Shown here piece after piece: positions 20,642 to 31,795 of a DNA stretch of 43,078 nucleotides. A model generated the notes under the pieces. It ran no database searches. It had not been told where the DNA came from and was given only the letters and a program-made list of their open reading frames with translations. The DNA lies in the NCBI GenBank assembly GCA_022497145.1, contig MU386016.1, positions 1 to 43,078 of the forward strand, read 5' to 3'. The number at the start of each line of letters is the position of its first letter. Positions within the stretch are counted from its first letter, which is position 1. The position numbers were made by a program, and so were the translations under genes. Source of the stretch: Rostrohypoxylon terebratum. Its lineage: Eukaryota; Ascomycota; Sordariomycetes; Xylariales; Hypoxylaceae.

Positions 20642-20962
20642 ATGATAGCTAAGCCGCATACGAATCGTCTCAAAATCAAACGACCAGAGAGTCAAAACGT
20701 AGTAGGCGACGGAGTGCTGAATATGGATCCAATACGACGCTTGTTTCAGGAAAATGTGGGCGGACCTCTTGTTCTAGCCCCCCAAGCCTCCTTATCGAAC
20801 GGGCTAGTCCCGAGCACCAATAAGGGTATCGTCCGGACCGCCCCCTTTTTTCTTCCCTCCCGTCTCCGACTAGGGCAACTCGGACGGTTCAAGCGAAAGT
20901 CCCCATATTTCAACACGAGGCCCCCTAGCTTACGCACGTTGATACGCCAATACGGCGGATGA
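20642..20962. other. ORF open on both strands, unidentified
   Basis: 106 codons open on the plus strand, and 63 on the minus strand over 20746-20937, in a segment clearly more GC-rich than its flanks (about 20750-20940). No domain recognised. It could be an insertion of foreign, organellar or transposon sequence, or chance. Confidence 0.25.
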
Positions 20963-22479
20963 AATACGATGCTACTTCGCCATCTCGAAGTGCACCTCAG
21001 ACGACGTACAACATCTATTAAGTCACTGATTCAATAAGATACAATTAAAATCACGCAATATAGCAATCGTTTCTGGTGATGATGAAGCTGACGATGTAGT
21101 TGTGTCGAGCATTTGCTCGCTTTAGAACAAGATATGCGGCCAATTGCCTATCTCGTTCTTCTGCGTTCCAATATTCTTCTACATAGTATGGCCTCACGTC
21201 AGGTTCTAGGGCTGACTTCCCAGGTATTACATGTACCCTTAAAATCTTACGACGATCCAATCGCACCGTCGTATTTCGACGACCAGTCTATTAATGATTC
21301 GCTAGCCTATCTCAGCTACACTGCACAGGCACGACAGCGACCTCGCATTAATTGAATCGTAGATAGCCTACGAAACACCCATATATTGGCTATCTCGCAT
21401 AACAAACGACAAAGCCATTGCTAAATCAGTATATCGGCTTTTGGCGTATTACGAAAATAGCTGTATCAAATACTACGTTGACAGTAGCAGATTTAAGCTT
21501 GTCCTAGACCTGGCTATTACTCTCACAATGCTCCCTGTGAGCTTAACATATCATTCTGTCATGCAACTCGTCAGCATTCATCATTGGAACCCCTTGATAG
21601 AGCTTGCTCCCTTTCTCGTTGATACTTCAAACAGCATGATCTAGCAAGAAAGGGAGAAAAGCAGTATTATCGTCTTTACTGAAAAAGGGACATTACTCTG
21701 CATGTCCCTTCCTGTTGGATGTTCGTCATACCATGTATGTGCACATAGTAAGCGAAAATTTGGTCCTTGCAGCGTATTCGCATGCCCTGCAACTGCACGT
21801 CTGCGTGCTTAATTTGCTGGTGATGAACATTTTGGACACTCCCGATCCTGTGCTATCCAAACAAGGAGTCAAGGGGCTATCCTCCTATCATGTTTGTTTC
21901 TTAGATCAAACATATCATTCGAACAGTAGAAATATCATAAAACAAGTACTAGAAAAGACGATCTACTAGATCAGCAGTCATGAGCGACATTTGATGTTGA
22001 TGATTGGAGAATGTTATGAAACGTCACACCCCTTTAATTTTTATGCATGTGTGTGCTGACTCGCGGCTTCCAATGCTAAACCATATCTTATCGATAAACA
22101 TGTGGCTGAGATATAGGGAAGTGAATGTAGCTTATGTATTGTCTACTGGGACGAGCCTCGAATCTTCTTGGCAAAACCATTAAACTGCGTCATTCGTCAG
22201 AGAGAGGCGTTTAAACTTCGCCCCACCAAGAAACGCCCGGCAGCCGACTGGGTCAGAAGTCAGAACAACCGAACCGCAACTCTATCAACTCTATCCCGCA
22301 TCTTTCCTAACGACAACAACCTTTCAACGATTTACCTACCATTTCGCTCATTTCGATATTGCTCGTTCCATTCAAAGCGCACTAGATAGAGACAACCAAC
22401 GGCCCCGCGTCTGTACAGCCATTACTGGCTGATTATCATTTATCCACGAACCACACGCTTATCTCTACAACGAGTCAAG

Positions 22480-23256
22480 ATGTCCAACCGACAACTCGCC
22501 CGCGACATGCAAGTCGAATTCCAGGCTCGCGTATGCCATCTCCGCTCCACATGATCTCAGCATCATCGCTAATACCATAACCAACAGTTCCAAGCCAAGC
22601 AAGCCCGCCGCGAAGCCCAAAAAGCCGCGAAACAGGACCCTCTCCTAAAGAAGCAGATCCAAGACCTATTAAAGAAAGGCGACACAGCGAAGGCGTACCA
22701 GAAGGCCAAGGTCCTGCTTTCGAAGCAGGCTCTCGCACAACAGATGGACCAGATGGCCGACATGGCCGAGCTCAGCGTCTCGCAGATCCAGGCGAACAAC
22801 GCGATGAACCGGATGACGCACATGATGGGGCAGTCCTCGCGCACCATGACCGCGGCCCAGCGGAACATGAACCCGGAGCGCGTACGTTTTCCCTCCCTCC
22901 CCCTTCCATCTCCCCTTCCACCAAAACATCACAGAGTAAACTACTAACACGAGCATCCCCCCCCGCAGACCCTGATGACGCTGGAGCAGTTCAAGCAGCA
23001 GAACGAGGAGTACGCGGTGAACAACGGGATCTACCAGGACGCGATCGCGCAGACGACGTCGCAGCAGGTGTCGGAGGAGGCCGTGCACGAGCTGCTGGGC
23101 AAGCTCGCCGACGACGCCGGCGTCGCGCTCAACTCGCAGCTCAACGCCGCGCAGCCCAGTAGGGCCGAGCCCGCGACGCCCGCCGCCACCACCGCGGAGC
23201 CCACCGCCGAGGAGGAGGACGCCCTGCAGCAGCGGCTTAGGGCCCTCAGGGCTTAG
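22480..23256 (+). CDS. ESCRT-III subunit, Snf7 family (Did2/CHMP1-like)
   Basis: Three exons: 22480-22530, 22588-22881 and 22969-23256, giving 210 aa. Introns are 57 nt (GTATGC...CAACAG) and 87 nt (GTACGT, branch CTACTAAC, CGCAG). The protein is a charged, almost wholly helical, coiled-coil-forming chain. It has the basic N-terminal helix, the Met-rich middle MTHMMGQSSRTMTAAQRNMN, an acidic second half with LADDAGVALNSQL, and a C-terminal MIM1 motif DALQQRLRALRA that binds the MIT domain of Vps4. ESCRT-III proteins polymerise on endosomes to cut vesicles into multivesicular bodies; Did2/CHMP1 recruits Vps4. The LADDAG block and MIM1 favour CHMP1/Did2, whereas the middle (MNPERTLMTLEQF) resembles CHMP2B, so the subclass is not certain. 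Confidence 0.85.
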
Positions 23257-24023
23257 AAGGCTGGGGGTCGGGCTGATGGTGCGGGAGGTGGTGACGGTGG
23301 TGACGGCAGTGGGGATAGTGAGGGTGGCGGAGGTGGCGGAGGGGATGAGGAGAGAGTTGCGCTGCCCGCGATGTGAGGAAGGGGTGGCTGGTTCGTTGAG
23401 CGGACTTGCAAGTACATGCGTACAAGTGACAGACGTAAAAGGCGCCGACGTCGGTACGCGGTTGGCTCGGCGCGGCACACTTTGTTTACCTAGCATTATC
23501 ACGACATAAGGGACGACGGGTTCGGCGTTCTGGGGTTCTTTTATACTTATCTTGGGCTAATATAGCAGCTCTTTTTTAGTTGGCAGGAATTGAAGATATC
23601 TGTTATCCATGGATGCTCTTTGCTCTTTGCGCTTTGGCGGGCAGGGATGAAGATGAATGTGTGGGATGACTTGAAGGGAAAGACAATCTTCAAATCCTGC
23701 GTGCTGCCCATATTGCTTAATGGGTTTAAAGTGTGTTTTCGCAGGCTCACATTTTTGCATAACTAGGTCAATGAGTGGATAGATATTACGGTGAATTTGT
23801 TGTTATCTACCAACGCTGTACTGAGTACCTATTCTAGTCCCATCTCATTCTATCCTGGCTGATCCTAAATTCAAGTTCTTTTCCCTTCCATCTATCCAGA
23901 AGGTAGTCTCAATAACAAGCTAATATATGAAAGCCCCAGCCACGGTCTCGACAGCGGTTGTTGTTGACGGGGGTCGTATAGTTCTATCTCGAAATTCGAC
24001 AAGTTTTTGAGGTTGTAGAATTA
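23257..24023. other. 3' region of the ESCRT-III gene, no further gene
   Basis: The first 150 bases are a GGT/GGA-rich low-complexity stretch downstream of the stop codon. The rest has only short ORFs without domains. Confidence 0.5.
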
Positions 24024-24449
24024 TTATCTCAGACCAGTGTCCTCGACAACCTCTGTCGTGACCACAATGGGTCCAGGGATAACTACATCTCCATCTCTCT
24101 CTGTGTTTGCTGTCGTCCATCCACCAGGTTGGCGAAAAGACCAATGCACGTTCTCGTTGTCCATCTCCTCCGTCTGAGAAGATGAACGAGTTTCACCTCC
24201 TTCATCTAGGAATCTCTTGACGTTTGTATTCTTCTGGTCACTGCTTGGCTTCAACGACGAAGCAACCGAGTTTCGCGAGGTCCGTCGTTCCTTCTTGGCT
24301 TTTGTGAGGTATGTCTTCGATCTCGCGACTATACGGCAGATTAGATCAACTGTGCGTATATGATTCGCTAATAGCCTTACCGCCACCCGCCGAGGGATGG
24401 CATTCTTCCTCTTCGAGCTAGGATCCAATGCCATTAAGGCCTCTCTCAT
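24024..24449 (-). CDS. hypothetical protein, doubtful
   Basis: 141 codons from an ATG at 24449. The product is basic in its first half and acidic/polar in its second, with no domain, signal or membrane segment recognised. A plausible 52-nt intron (GTAAGG ... CGTATAG, 24329-24380) lies inside; using it would change frame and end the protein early, which argues that either the ORF or the intron is accidental. Listed because it is the longest unassigned ORF in this intergenic block. Confidence 0.25.
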   Translation of the reverse strand: MREALMALDPSSKRKNAIPRRVAVRLLANHIRTVDLICRIVARSKTYLTKAKKERRTSRNSVASSLKPSSDQKNTNVKRFLDEGGETRSSSQTEEMDNENVHWSFRQPGGWTTANTERDGDVVIPGPIVVTTEVVEDTGLR

Positions 24450-25750
24450 TCCGAACGAATCCACTGCAGTTTGAAAGTATCCATACGTTGCGCGCACGGA
24501 GATGGAATCTCTTTATCACATCTTCATGCTCTACTGTCGTTCCTTAGAGCGTAGGTCTTGAGTAATGAGTGCTAGAACCCCCCCTTCATGAGTACCCATC
24601 TTGATTAGAGGTATGGCCCTGATTTGGGTCACGGTTTCAGAGGTTTGAAGGTTTGTGCAACGCATCGTGATGGCCTCGGTCAGGTCTGAAGAGGCGGGTC
24701 TACTTTTCGCGAAAGCAGATCGCCTGGAGACGTCGTAGTAGAAGTAGTTTTGGTTACGGAGAATCTTGTTTTAACGTGATTGCAAAGTGAACGATTCAAG
24801 ATGGTTCTCGATTTCTGGATGATATACGTAAGCTGGGCAAATCATAATAAAACCATTGACCGGAGAAAAAATTGTTCAGGATTGACGTTCCATCTTTGAG
24901 ATGTAATGTGTAGGTTGATATTGGTACTGGAAGCTTCTTCTGTGGAAGCTGATTGTCAAAGGTCTTATTAGAGTTGGTGGAGGGTTGACCCGTGAGAGAC
25001 CGTGACGGTTTTGGGTGGTTTGGGAACATATGTTGATTAGAAGTTGGAAGTGATGAATGTTGGAGCGTGTTCAATATATAATGTAAGGTATATCCCCGGA
25101 CGGTGAGCTATTTAGAGCTTTTTTAACATGAGATCGTTATTTCCCTGCCTTGTAGATTCACCTCGTGACTCTTGAACCTGAGCGAGTTTCAAACTTAGAA
25201 TCAGCTCGTGAGGATACGTACGATAATTAAATTCCCTCACGAGCATCGATTTTAGATACCAGGTAGGTTAGTGGGTACCTGGGTAGGTATTCATATATGT
25301 GGGCGACTCAAAATACCTCAAAATTTGCTCATTACAAGAAGAGTAGGTTTGCCTCCAAAAGTCTATTATGGTGTACAAAAACAACTCAAGCAATAGGCAA
25401 TTACGGCTCTCATTACATTGATGGAAACCACCTCAAGTTGGAGAGTCCTTAGGGCCTAGGTAGTACCCCACACCGAATACGCAAGAATAGGGAAGCACGG
25501 AGTCAATAGCAGGGCTTCATAGAATCATAGAAACTTCGTAATGCCGTTCAATTCATGATTATACGCCTCGTCATGATTTTGCCGAACCTTTAAATGCAAG
25601 AGCAACTGCAACGACACAGCAAGGGCAGGTCCCCTTCACTTGTCCCACCCATTGATCTCTCATTCATTTCAACCCTCCACATCTATCACCTATTCCCCTA
25701 ACCCCTAACCCCTAGTACTCGGCTTTAAGTAGGTACAATGAAGGCAACGC
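24450..25750. other. intergenic, no gene recognised
   Basis: AT-rich, with motifs of the GGTAGGT/ACCTAGG kind at 25259-25290 and 25456-25468, and three CCCCTAA-like units at 25695-25713. The right end is the 3' region of SKI2. Confidence 0.5.
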
Positions 25751-28700
25751 CTACATATACAAACTCGCCACCGCCGTGATATCTCTCTTGATCATCTCCT
25801 GCGCGGTCTGCATCTTCTGATACAACTCCGGGTCCCCGATAATCCTCGCCGCGTTCTTGACTTCGCGACACGTCTCGTCGAGTCTTGTGATCGTGCGGAC
25901 GATAGTGCCCTCGAGGACATCCGTCAAGTCCGTGATATTCTTGAAGCTCATGCCGCGCGCCCACTCGTACACGACCTCCATGAGCCCGAAGCGGGGTCGC
26001 GAGACGAAGTCGTTGCTGTCGTCGGAGCTCTGGATGACTTGATGCTCGGTCTGCACCGCATTGACCTTTTCGCTGATTTCGATGATGGTCTTCATTCCGC
26101 GTTCGAGGTTGCCGGTGAGATTGGGTACCGATTCCGTTTTCTCTTGGAATACGAAAGCTGAGAGTAGTGCCGCGATTTCAGCTGGTCCGTAGTCGGCGAG
26201 AACGTTGTCCAAGATGAGCTCCGTAAGAACGAGCTCGTCTGCCGAGTGGATCTCGCATGCAACTTTGCCCTTGAGTTGGATGCGGGTCTCATCATCGATG
26301 AAAGAAAGATCCTTTAGAACTTGAATGCGCTGCTCGTAGTCTGGTAATAATTGGAGATTCTGGTCTGCCAAGGCCGAGCGCAGAGATGAAATATGTTCCT
26401 TGATAAGCCATTGATCATGGCACATAGCGAACTATAGGTAGTAATTTAGCAATTGTAACCCATCAGCTTATTGATGGCAAGACTTACATGTTTCAAGAAG
26501 TGGCGACAATAAATAGTCGCTGTAGCCTTTATAGTGGCCTCTTCTTGTCGGCGCTTTCCGATGATCTCCTGCAACGGCAAGTTCTTAATCTTCGCAAAGC
26601 TGACTTCATCCCATATATCTGAGTCCCACGACTTGCAGATCTTCAGCATCTGGTCTTTCGCCCTTGAGCGTGACTCTCCCTGCTCGAAGAATTCGGGCAC
26701 GATACCCGTGGTAAGTTTGTTTGTGAGACATTCAACATCACTAAGTGGCACGTGGACGATCCGCGAAAGCATCGACTTTCCCCGACGCGGCATCGCCGTT
26801 AATAAGTATCGGAATGATTCGATGAAAGGCAACAGGTCAGTCGAATCACGAGTTTCGCGCTCGGTTCTTATCTCGAACACGTGTACTGTTGGTTCGCCGC
26901 CCGACAGTTTCGCGCTGATGCCGCTAGACAGCAAGATTCCTGGAGTTCGAACACCGTTCTGGAAAAATACGATCAATCGTGATTGTGTAAAAAGTTTCTT
27001 TCCGACGGGTATTGTGAGGAGGCCCTTGTACAATTCCTGCGTTAATTGCTTGTAGTTCATCGACGCTTGATGACATGCTTCCAGTGATTCGTCGCAAATT
27101 TTACACGCCTCTCGTTTGACCTTGGCTAAATCGGCTTCGGAAATCTTCACAGCCTTTTCGTGTTCTGGGAGTAGCTGTTGGGTGGCGTGTTCGGAGAAGC
27201 TGCGCTTAATCATCTCCTCGATCTTCAACGCCTCCACCCTCAACAGGTTCAAGATCATGTTGTAAGTCAATCTGAACTGAGACCGTAGCTTACTAGGCGG
27301 GTCCAGTATCATCTTCTGGATGTCGCTAACGGGCGGTGCTTCATCTACACTTCCTGGGGGTACAATAATGACGGACCCAACAGGGTCAAGACCACGGCGA
27401 CCGGCTCTGCCGGCCATTTGCGTGTATTCTCCTGGAAGGAGATTTCGGAATGAATGGCCATCATGTTTTCTATAACCAGAAAACACGACGGTTCTAGTTG
27501 GTAGATTGAGACCCATGGCAAAGGTCTCTGTTGCGAAAAGAACCTTGACCAGGGTTTGAGCGAATAATATCTCGACAATTTCCTTGACGATTGGTAGGAG
27601 ACCACCGTGATGCACAGCGATACCTCGGCTTAGGAGTTCGCGTAGACGAATGATCTGCGGCAAAACTCGATCCTCAGGTCGTAGACGGGCTATTGACTTC
27701 TGTATGATCATGTGAATATGGCTCTTCTCTTGAGCAGTACAGAAATCTTGGTTGCTTAGTGCGTCTGCATTTTCCTCGCATCTCTTTTTCGAAAAGACAA
27801 AGATGCATGCAGGCAATAGGCTTGATTTTCTTAAGTATTGAACGAGATGAACCCATAAGTTCTTGTCTTGGTTGACCGACGAGAAACCGCCCGGTCGCCC
27901 ACCACGGCCCATATGCCCAGGCGCGTGGCTAGCTCGGGGAGGACCTCCTCTACCCCTTTGCTGGCCACCACCTCGCTGACCACCACGTTGTTGGCCGCCG
28001 CGCTGAGCACCTCCTCGTTGATTTCCTCGCTGGTTTCCACCACCACGCGCGGCAGTCGCTGGAAGGACCTTATCTCTCCCACGAATCGCCTGGTCCGCCT
28101 CTTTCCATCCTTTCTCGATGAATTTCTTATTACTGTCGACGATCTGGTAAATGTTCTTGCCAGCCCAGAGGTAATGTTCCAAGGGCACGGGCCGTTTCGG
28201 TGTCGAGATAACGTAGATGTCCTTCTTTTTGGTTCTGCCAACCCAGGAGGCAAATTCGTGCGTATTCGGAACCGTCGCCGAGAGTAGGATAAGTGAAACA
28301 TGCTCTGGAAGCATGATGATGACTTCTTCCCAGACTACACCACGTTCGAAATCGTTGACATAGTGAACCTCATCGAAGATGACAAATTCTACGTCACGGA
28401 TCAAATCGGCACCTCTGTAGAGCATACTTCTCAGGATCTCGGTAGTCATGATCAGACAACTTGCTTCGGGGTTGATTTGAACATCACCCGTCAAGATGCC
28501 AACCTCGTCGAAGGTCTGTCTGAAATCTCGGAATTTCTGATTACTTAAGGCTTTGATAGGCGATGTGTAGATGGCCTTAGTCATATGTCTCGCAGCTAGC
28601 GCAATAGCGTACTCGGCCACAACGGTCTTCCCAGCTGATGTATGCGCAGCGACGAAGACCGAGTCGCCGCTTTCGAGGTGGTAAATAGCTTCTTTCTGGA

Positions 28701-29625
28701 AAGTGTCAAGTTCGAAAGGCCACTCCCTGGCCATGTCAGGAACAAGTTCTCGGAAATTGGTGATGTCGCGATTGATGTCGACCATGTGAGCCCATTCCCG
28801 GCCTGCCTTTCGTGCACTAGATGCGGCGAGATTACTATGTGGCTCCAAGGCTGGGAACTCGATCGGTAGTAGCGAGTCAATGTCTTCAGCATCTCCCTCG
28901 TCGGTTTCCTCTTCGGCGTCGTTAGTTTCCGCATGTCCGTTAACTTCGTCTGCTTCGGGTCCTTGCTCAGGTTCTTGGTCCAGTTCTGCTTCGATTGCCT
29001 TGGCTTCCTTTTCATTCACCTTAGACTTCTTCTTGCTAAAGTCGATACCTCTCTCCATGCCGGGAGCTACTTCGAGGAGTCCTCCTTCAGCTCCGAGCTT
29101 GATGACTCGTTCGAGCTTGTTCTGAGTGCCGGTAGCGTTGGAACGCACCATCTGATCCTCTAGAGCAGCGGTCGCTTCCACGCCCTCCAAACCGCCGGGT
29201 GCGAATGGAAAAAAACCCGCGGCTCCACGAACGAAATCGGCGCGGCTGCCAGGTTTACGCATAAGAGAGGTCGAGTTCTTTGCCGTAGCACTGTTTGCAG
29301 GTACGGTGACATTCTTGTATCCCGTCACTCTACCCTCGAGACCTTGGCGCTGGAATCGTGTAACAGTTCGAGTCTGCGTTGGCGCGATGCGAAAGAGCTC
29401 AGTGAGATCGGTTGAGCAGTCCCAGCGTTGCTGTAAGCGATTGAGCCATTCGGTAGAGAAAGTGTTGGAAGGTGTGAGGAATTTCTGTTCGAGTTCTGCT
29501 TTGAGTGCGGTCGGATCTTGTTTTAATCGTTTGCGGGGGCCTTGCTGGAAGAGGATATCGTCGATATTAGTGTCGTCTCCGATTTGAAGCTTTTGGATGG
29601 CTTCCACGAGATCCGGGGATGCCAT
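25751..29625 (-). CDS. ski2: Ski2-type DExH RNA helicase of the Ski complex
   Basis: Two exons on the minus strand: 29625-26488 (1046 codons) and 26431-25751 (227 codons), with a 56-nt intron (GTAAGTC ... CTATAG), giving 1272 aa, the normal Ski2 size. Ski2 feeds mRNA 3' ends to the cytoplasmic exosome. Domains in order: an N-terminal arm with FFPFAPGGLEGVE and WAHMVDINRDITNFRELVP; RecA1 with TSAGKTVVAEYA (motif I, about residue 330), DEVHYVND (motif II, about 418) and SATVPN (motif III, about 448); an Arg-Gly-rich insert (about 523-580); RecA2 ending in QMAGRAGRRGLD (motif VI, about 734); then the arch and the C-terminal DSHCT domain (exon 2, from FAMCHDQWLIKEHI). The N-terminal arm and cytoplasmic-type motifs separate it from nuclear Mtr4. 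The RG-rich segment lies between the two RecA lobes. Confidence 0.95.
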
Positions 29626-30194
29626 GGTTCTTGGAGATGTCGAGTTCGACGTAAAGAAGCGCTCTAGATGGCGAGAAAGGAAAACCGGGACGTTATCATC
29701 AGATGATGTTTTTTATTGTTCAATATAATAGATGACGTTCCTAGAAGTGGAAGCGGATGTGAATTTGGTGGGATGCTGCAGTGGTGAACCCGGCCTAAAA
29801 GTGGCAGAGTGGGTCTCCCAAATCTTTATCGATAAAGCTTAGATGTACCGAAGTATAGGCTCTACAACACCAAGGTGCCCGACAAATATAGAGGCGAGAT
29901 GGTGAATTAGTTATTTTGAAAGGGGCTAAAGGGTAAAGTTAGGTATATAACTTGAATGTTGTTGGTTATGGATGCATAAATGGTTTGCGATACTAGTAAG
30001 AGCTTGCTCGCCTTGCACCAGTACACTTAATACAGCCCCTTGCCCCTTTAAGCACCATATTATGACAATGGGCAGAATCCATTCTAGACATTAAAATAGT
30101 ATTGGGATCAAACATCTATGACGATATCCCTACTAAGACTCCTAAACACCGGCTCATGCGTCATAATACCATTTGTCATTACCATGCTTGAATT
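29626..30194. other. SKI2 promoter and csm3 3' region
   Basis: 570 nt between two minus-strand genes: the SKI2 promoter on the left part and the csm3 3' UTR on the right. No ORF or RNA gene recognised. Confidence 0.5.
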
Positions 30195-31445
30195 TCACCA
30201 TAAACCGTCCATTTCAGCCATCGCTTCCTCTTCGTCTGCATCTGCTATGTTTCTAGATGAATCTGTAGCCTCCTTTGGTTTGGAGCTGATAGGCTGTTTA
30301 CCCTGGTTCTGATTCTCTGCCTCTGCCATCAGTGCATCCAAATCATCATCCTCGTCATGATTCGCAGCAGCTGGGGCCTGTTTCGGGGCAGGGTTGTCCT
30401 TCCGACTTATAGGTGCTTGTTGGGCTTCCGCCTCAGCCATTAACGCATCTAGGTCATCTTCGTCCGGCTCATTCTGTGGTTGAGAAACCTTCGCAGTGCC
30501 ACCATTACCAAAGAGAGAAGTAGGTTTCGTGCGTTGCGCTTCTTCCTCGGCCATCAGCGCATCTAGGTCATCCTCATCGGGCTCACCACCGTTTCCAAAC
30601 AACGATGTGCTGTTTCCTCCATTTCCAAACACGGAAGTGCTTGCGGGTTGCGTTGTCTTCGGAGCCAATGGAGTAGCGTTGTAGATATCATCCATGTCCA
30701 TGTCATCAGGCACGTCATCTTGCGGTGGGGTTCGCGGCCTCTCACTCCCAGCATTCTGGAAGATCGGAGCAATTCTAGATGGAAAGATAGCGGCAGAGCG
30801 TTCTTCCGGCTGATCGACAAGATCGCCAAATAGTTTCTCGATGTCGTCTTCTCCGTCCATTCCCGCCGCCTTCGGCTTTCCTTCATCAATCCACTCCATT
30901 CGCTTCATCCTCATGTACTTCTTGTGGCCCGCTTTCTCTGCCATAGCTGCGGCGTCCAGAAATTTCGCTTTTGGGAATAGGTCGTCGAACCATAGTTGGT
31001 AGAATGAGAGTAATCTGGCAGCATCTGAGAACTACACCGTTGTTAGTCCCACCAGAACTTCTTTAGGTTGTATAGTATGATAAAAGTACCTCGTGTCCTT
31101 TACCCTTGAACTTAAGATCGCGCGCTTTTCGTCGTAGTCTCGGTATACCTTTCTCGGACAATAACCTAGATTCAATGAGTATATACCATTCGATTTAACT
31201 AATTCCTTCGACAATACGAACCTGCTTTCGTCTAGTTTGACGATGGGAGCTCTAGCCTTCTTTTGTACAGCTACAGCTTCGTCAATTCCTAGACCGGTGG
31301 TGTCTTTGCGCTTTTTAGATTGCGCATTGTTAGTGTTGGGGGGGGCCTCGTTCCCCGATTCGGCAAAGGGGTCATCGTCGACATCGTAATTGTCTATATC
31401 ATTATTCACTGGCCTTGCGGCCGCTGAATCTGCTCGTGGTGCCAT
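30195..31445 (-). CDS. csm3: replication fork protection factor Csm3/Swi3 (Tipin homologue)
   Basis: Three exons on the minus strand: 31445-31222, 31165-31090 and 31031-30195, with introns of 56 and 58 nt, giving 378 aa. The start is the ATG of MAPRADSAAARPV; an earlier in-frame ATG lies in the leader. The Swi3 domain covers about residues 66-150 (RAPIVKLDESRLLSEKGIP, LRRKARDLKFKGKGHE, FSDAARLLSFYQLWFDDLFP) and binds Tof1/Timeless to steady stalled forks and the S-phase checkpoint. The remaining C-terminal 220 residues are acidic and carry three near copies of DEDDLDALMAEAEAQ (about 250, 288 and 324) and three copies of TS(V/L)FGNGG between them. The protein ends with EEEAMAEMDGLW. The first introns interrupt the Swi3 domain at VKLDES|R and GKGHE|F. 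Confidence 0.93.
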
Positions 31446-31795
31446 CGCCGTTGAATTGAATTCTGACTGAGAACTTGAAGTGTATTGACGGCGACCGAAA
31501 TTGATCTTAATTAGAGATCGATAAGACGCGTCGGATAGCAAAAGACGCGACTTACGTGGGGCAATGTAGCTCTCAATAAGGTTATTAATGACGGAATTGT
31601 AACTGGTTGTAGCGGGTCCACACCCGAGCTCCGGAGTACCGAGTACCCCTAGTATATCCGAAGAAACCCCGCTTACCTCATCAATTTCCTAGAACTTCGC
31701 GATTTCAAGCTTCGTCAATGACCTCAATTTGATCTACGAAGCACCTAATTCCACCATACCGAAGCTATTGGGGAGCGCAATTCGACTCCGCGAGT
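31446..31795. promoter_or_regulatory. bidirectional promoter between csm3 and nuo21
   Basis: 350 nt shared by two divergent start codons. No TATA box; the sequence is of ordinary composition, in keeping with constitutive housekeeping genes. A csm3 leader intron is possible but not shown. Confidence 0.5.

Larger units (their letters stand above)
17089..22479. other. 5.4-kb gene-poor region with relic-like ORFs
   Basis: No intact gene could be assembled on either strand. The region mixes AT-rich and moderate-GC segments, small tandem repeats (17816-17848; AGTGCATTCGA twice near 17931-17952) and scattered open stretches (20134-20487 minus, 20642-20962 plus, 21051-21266 minus, 21441-21644 plus). 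The last 200 bases hold the promoter and leader of the ESCRT-III gene. Confidence 0.5.

Noticed and set aside
22669..23502. 277-codon minus-strand ORF opposite the ESCRT-III gene
   Set aside because: Mirror of GC-rich coding sequence; low-complexity Leu/Arg/His composition, and the plus strand has a recognisable protein with good introns.
25695..25713. CCCCTAACCCCTAACCCC, telomere-like
   Set aside because: Only two to three units and not the fungal CCCTAA register; it lies between ordinary genes, so it is not a chromosome end.
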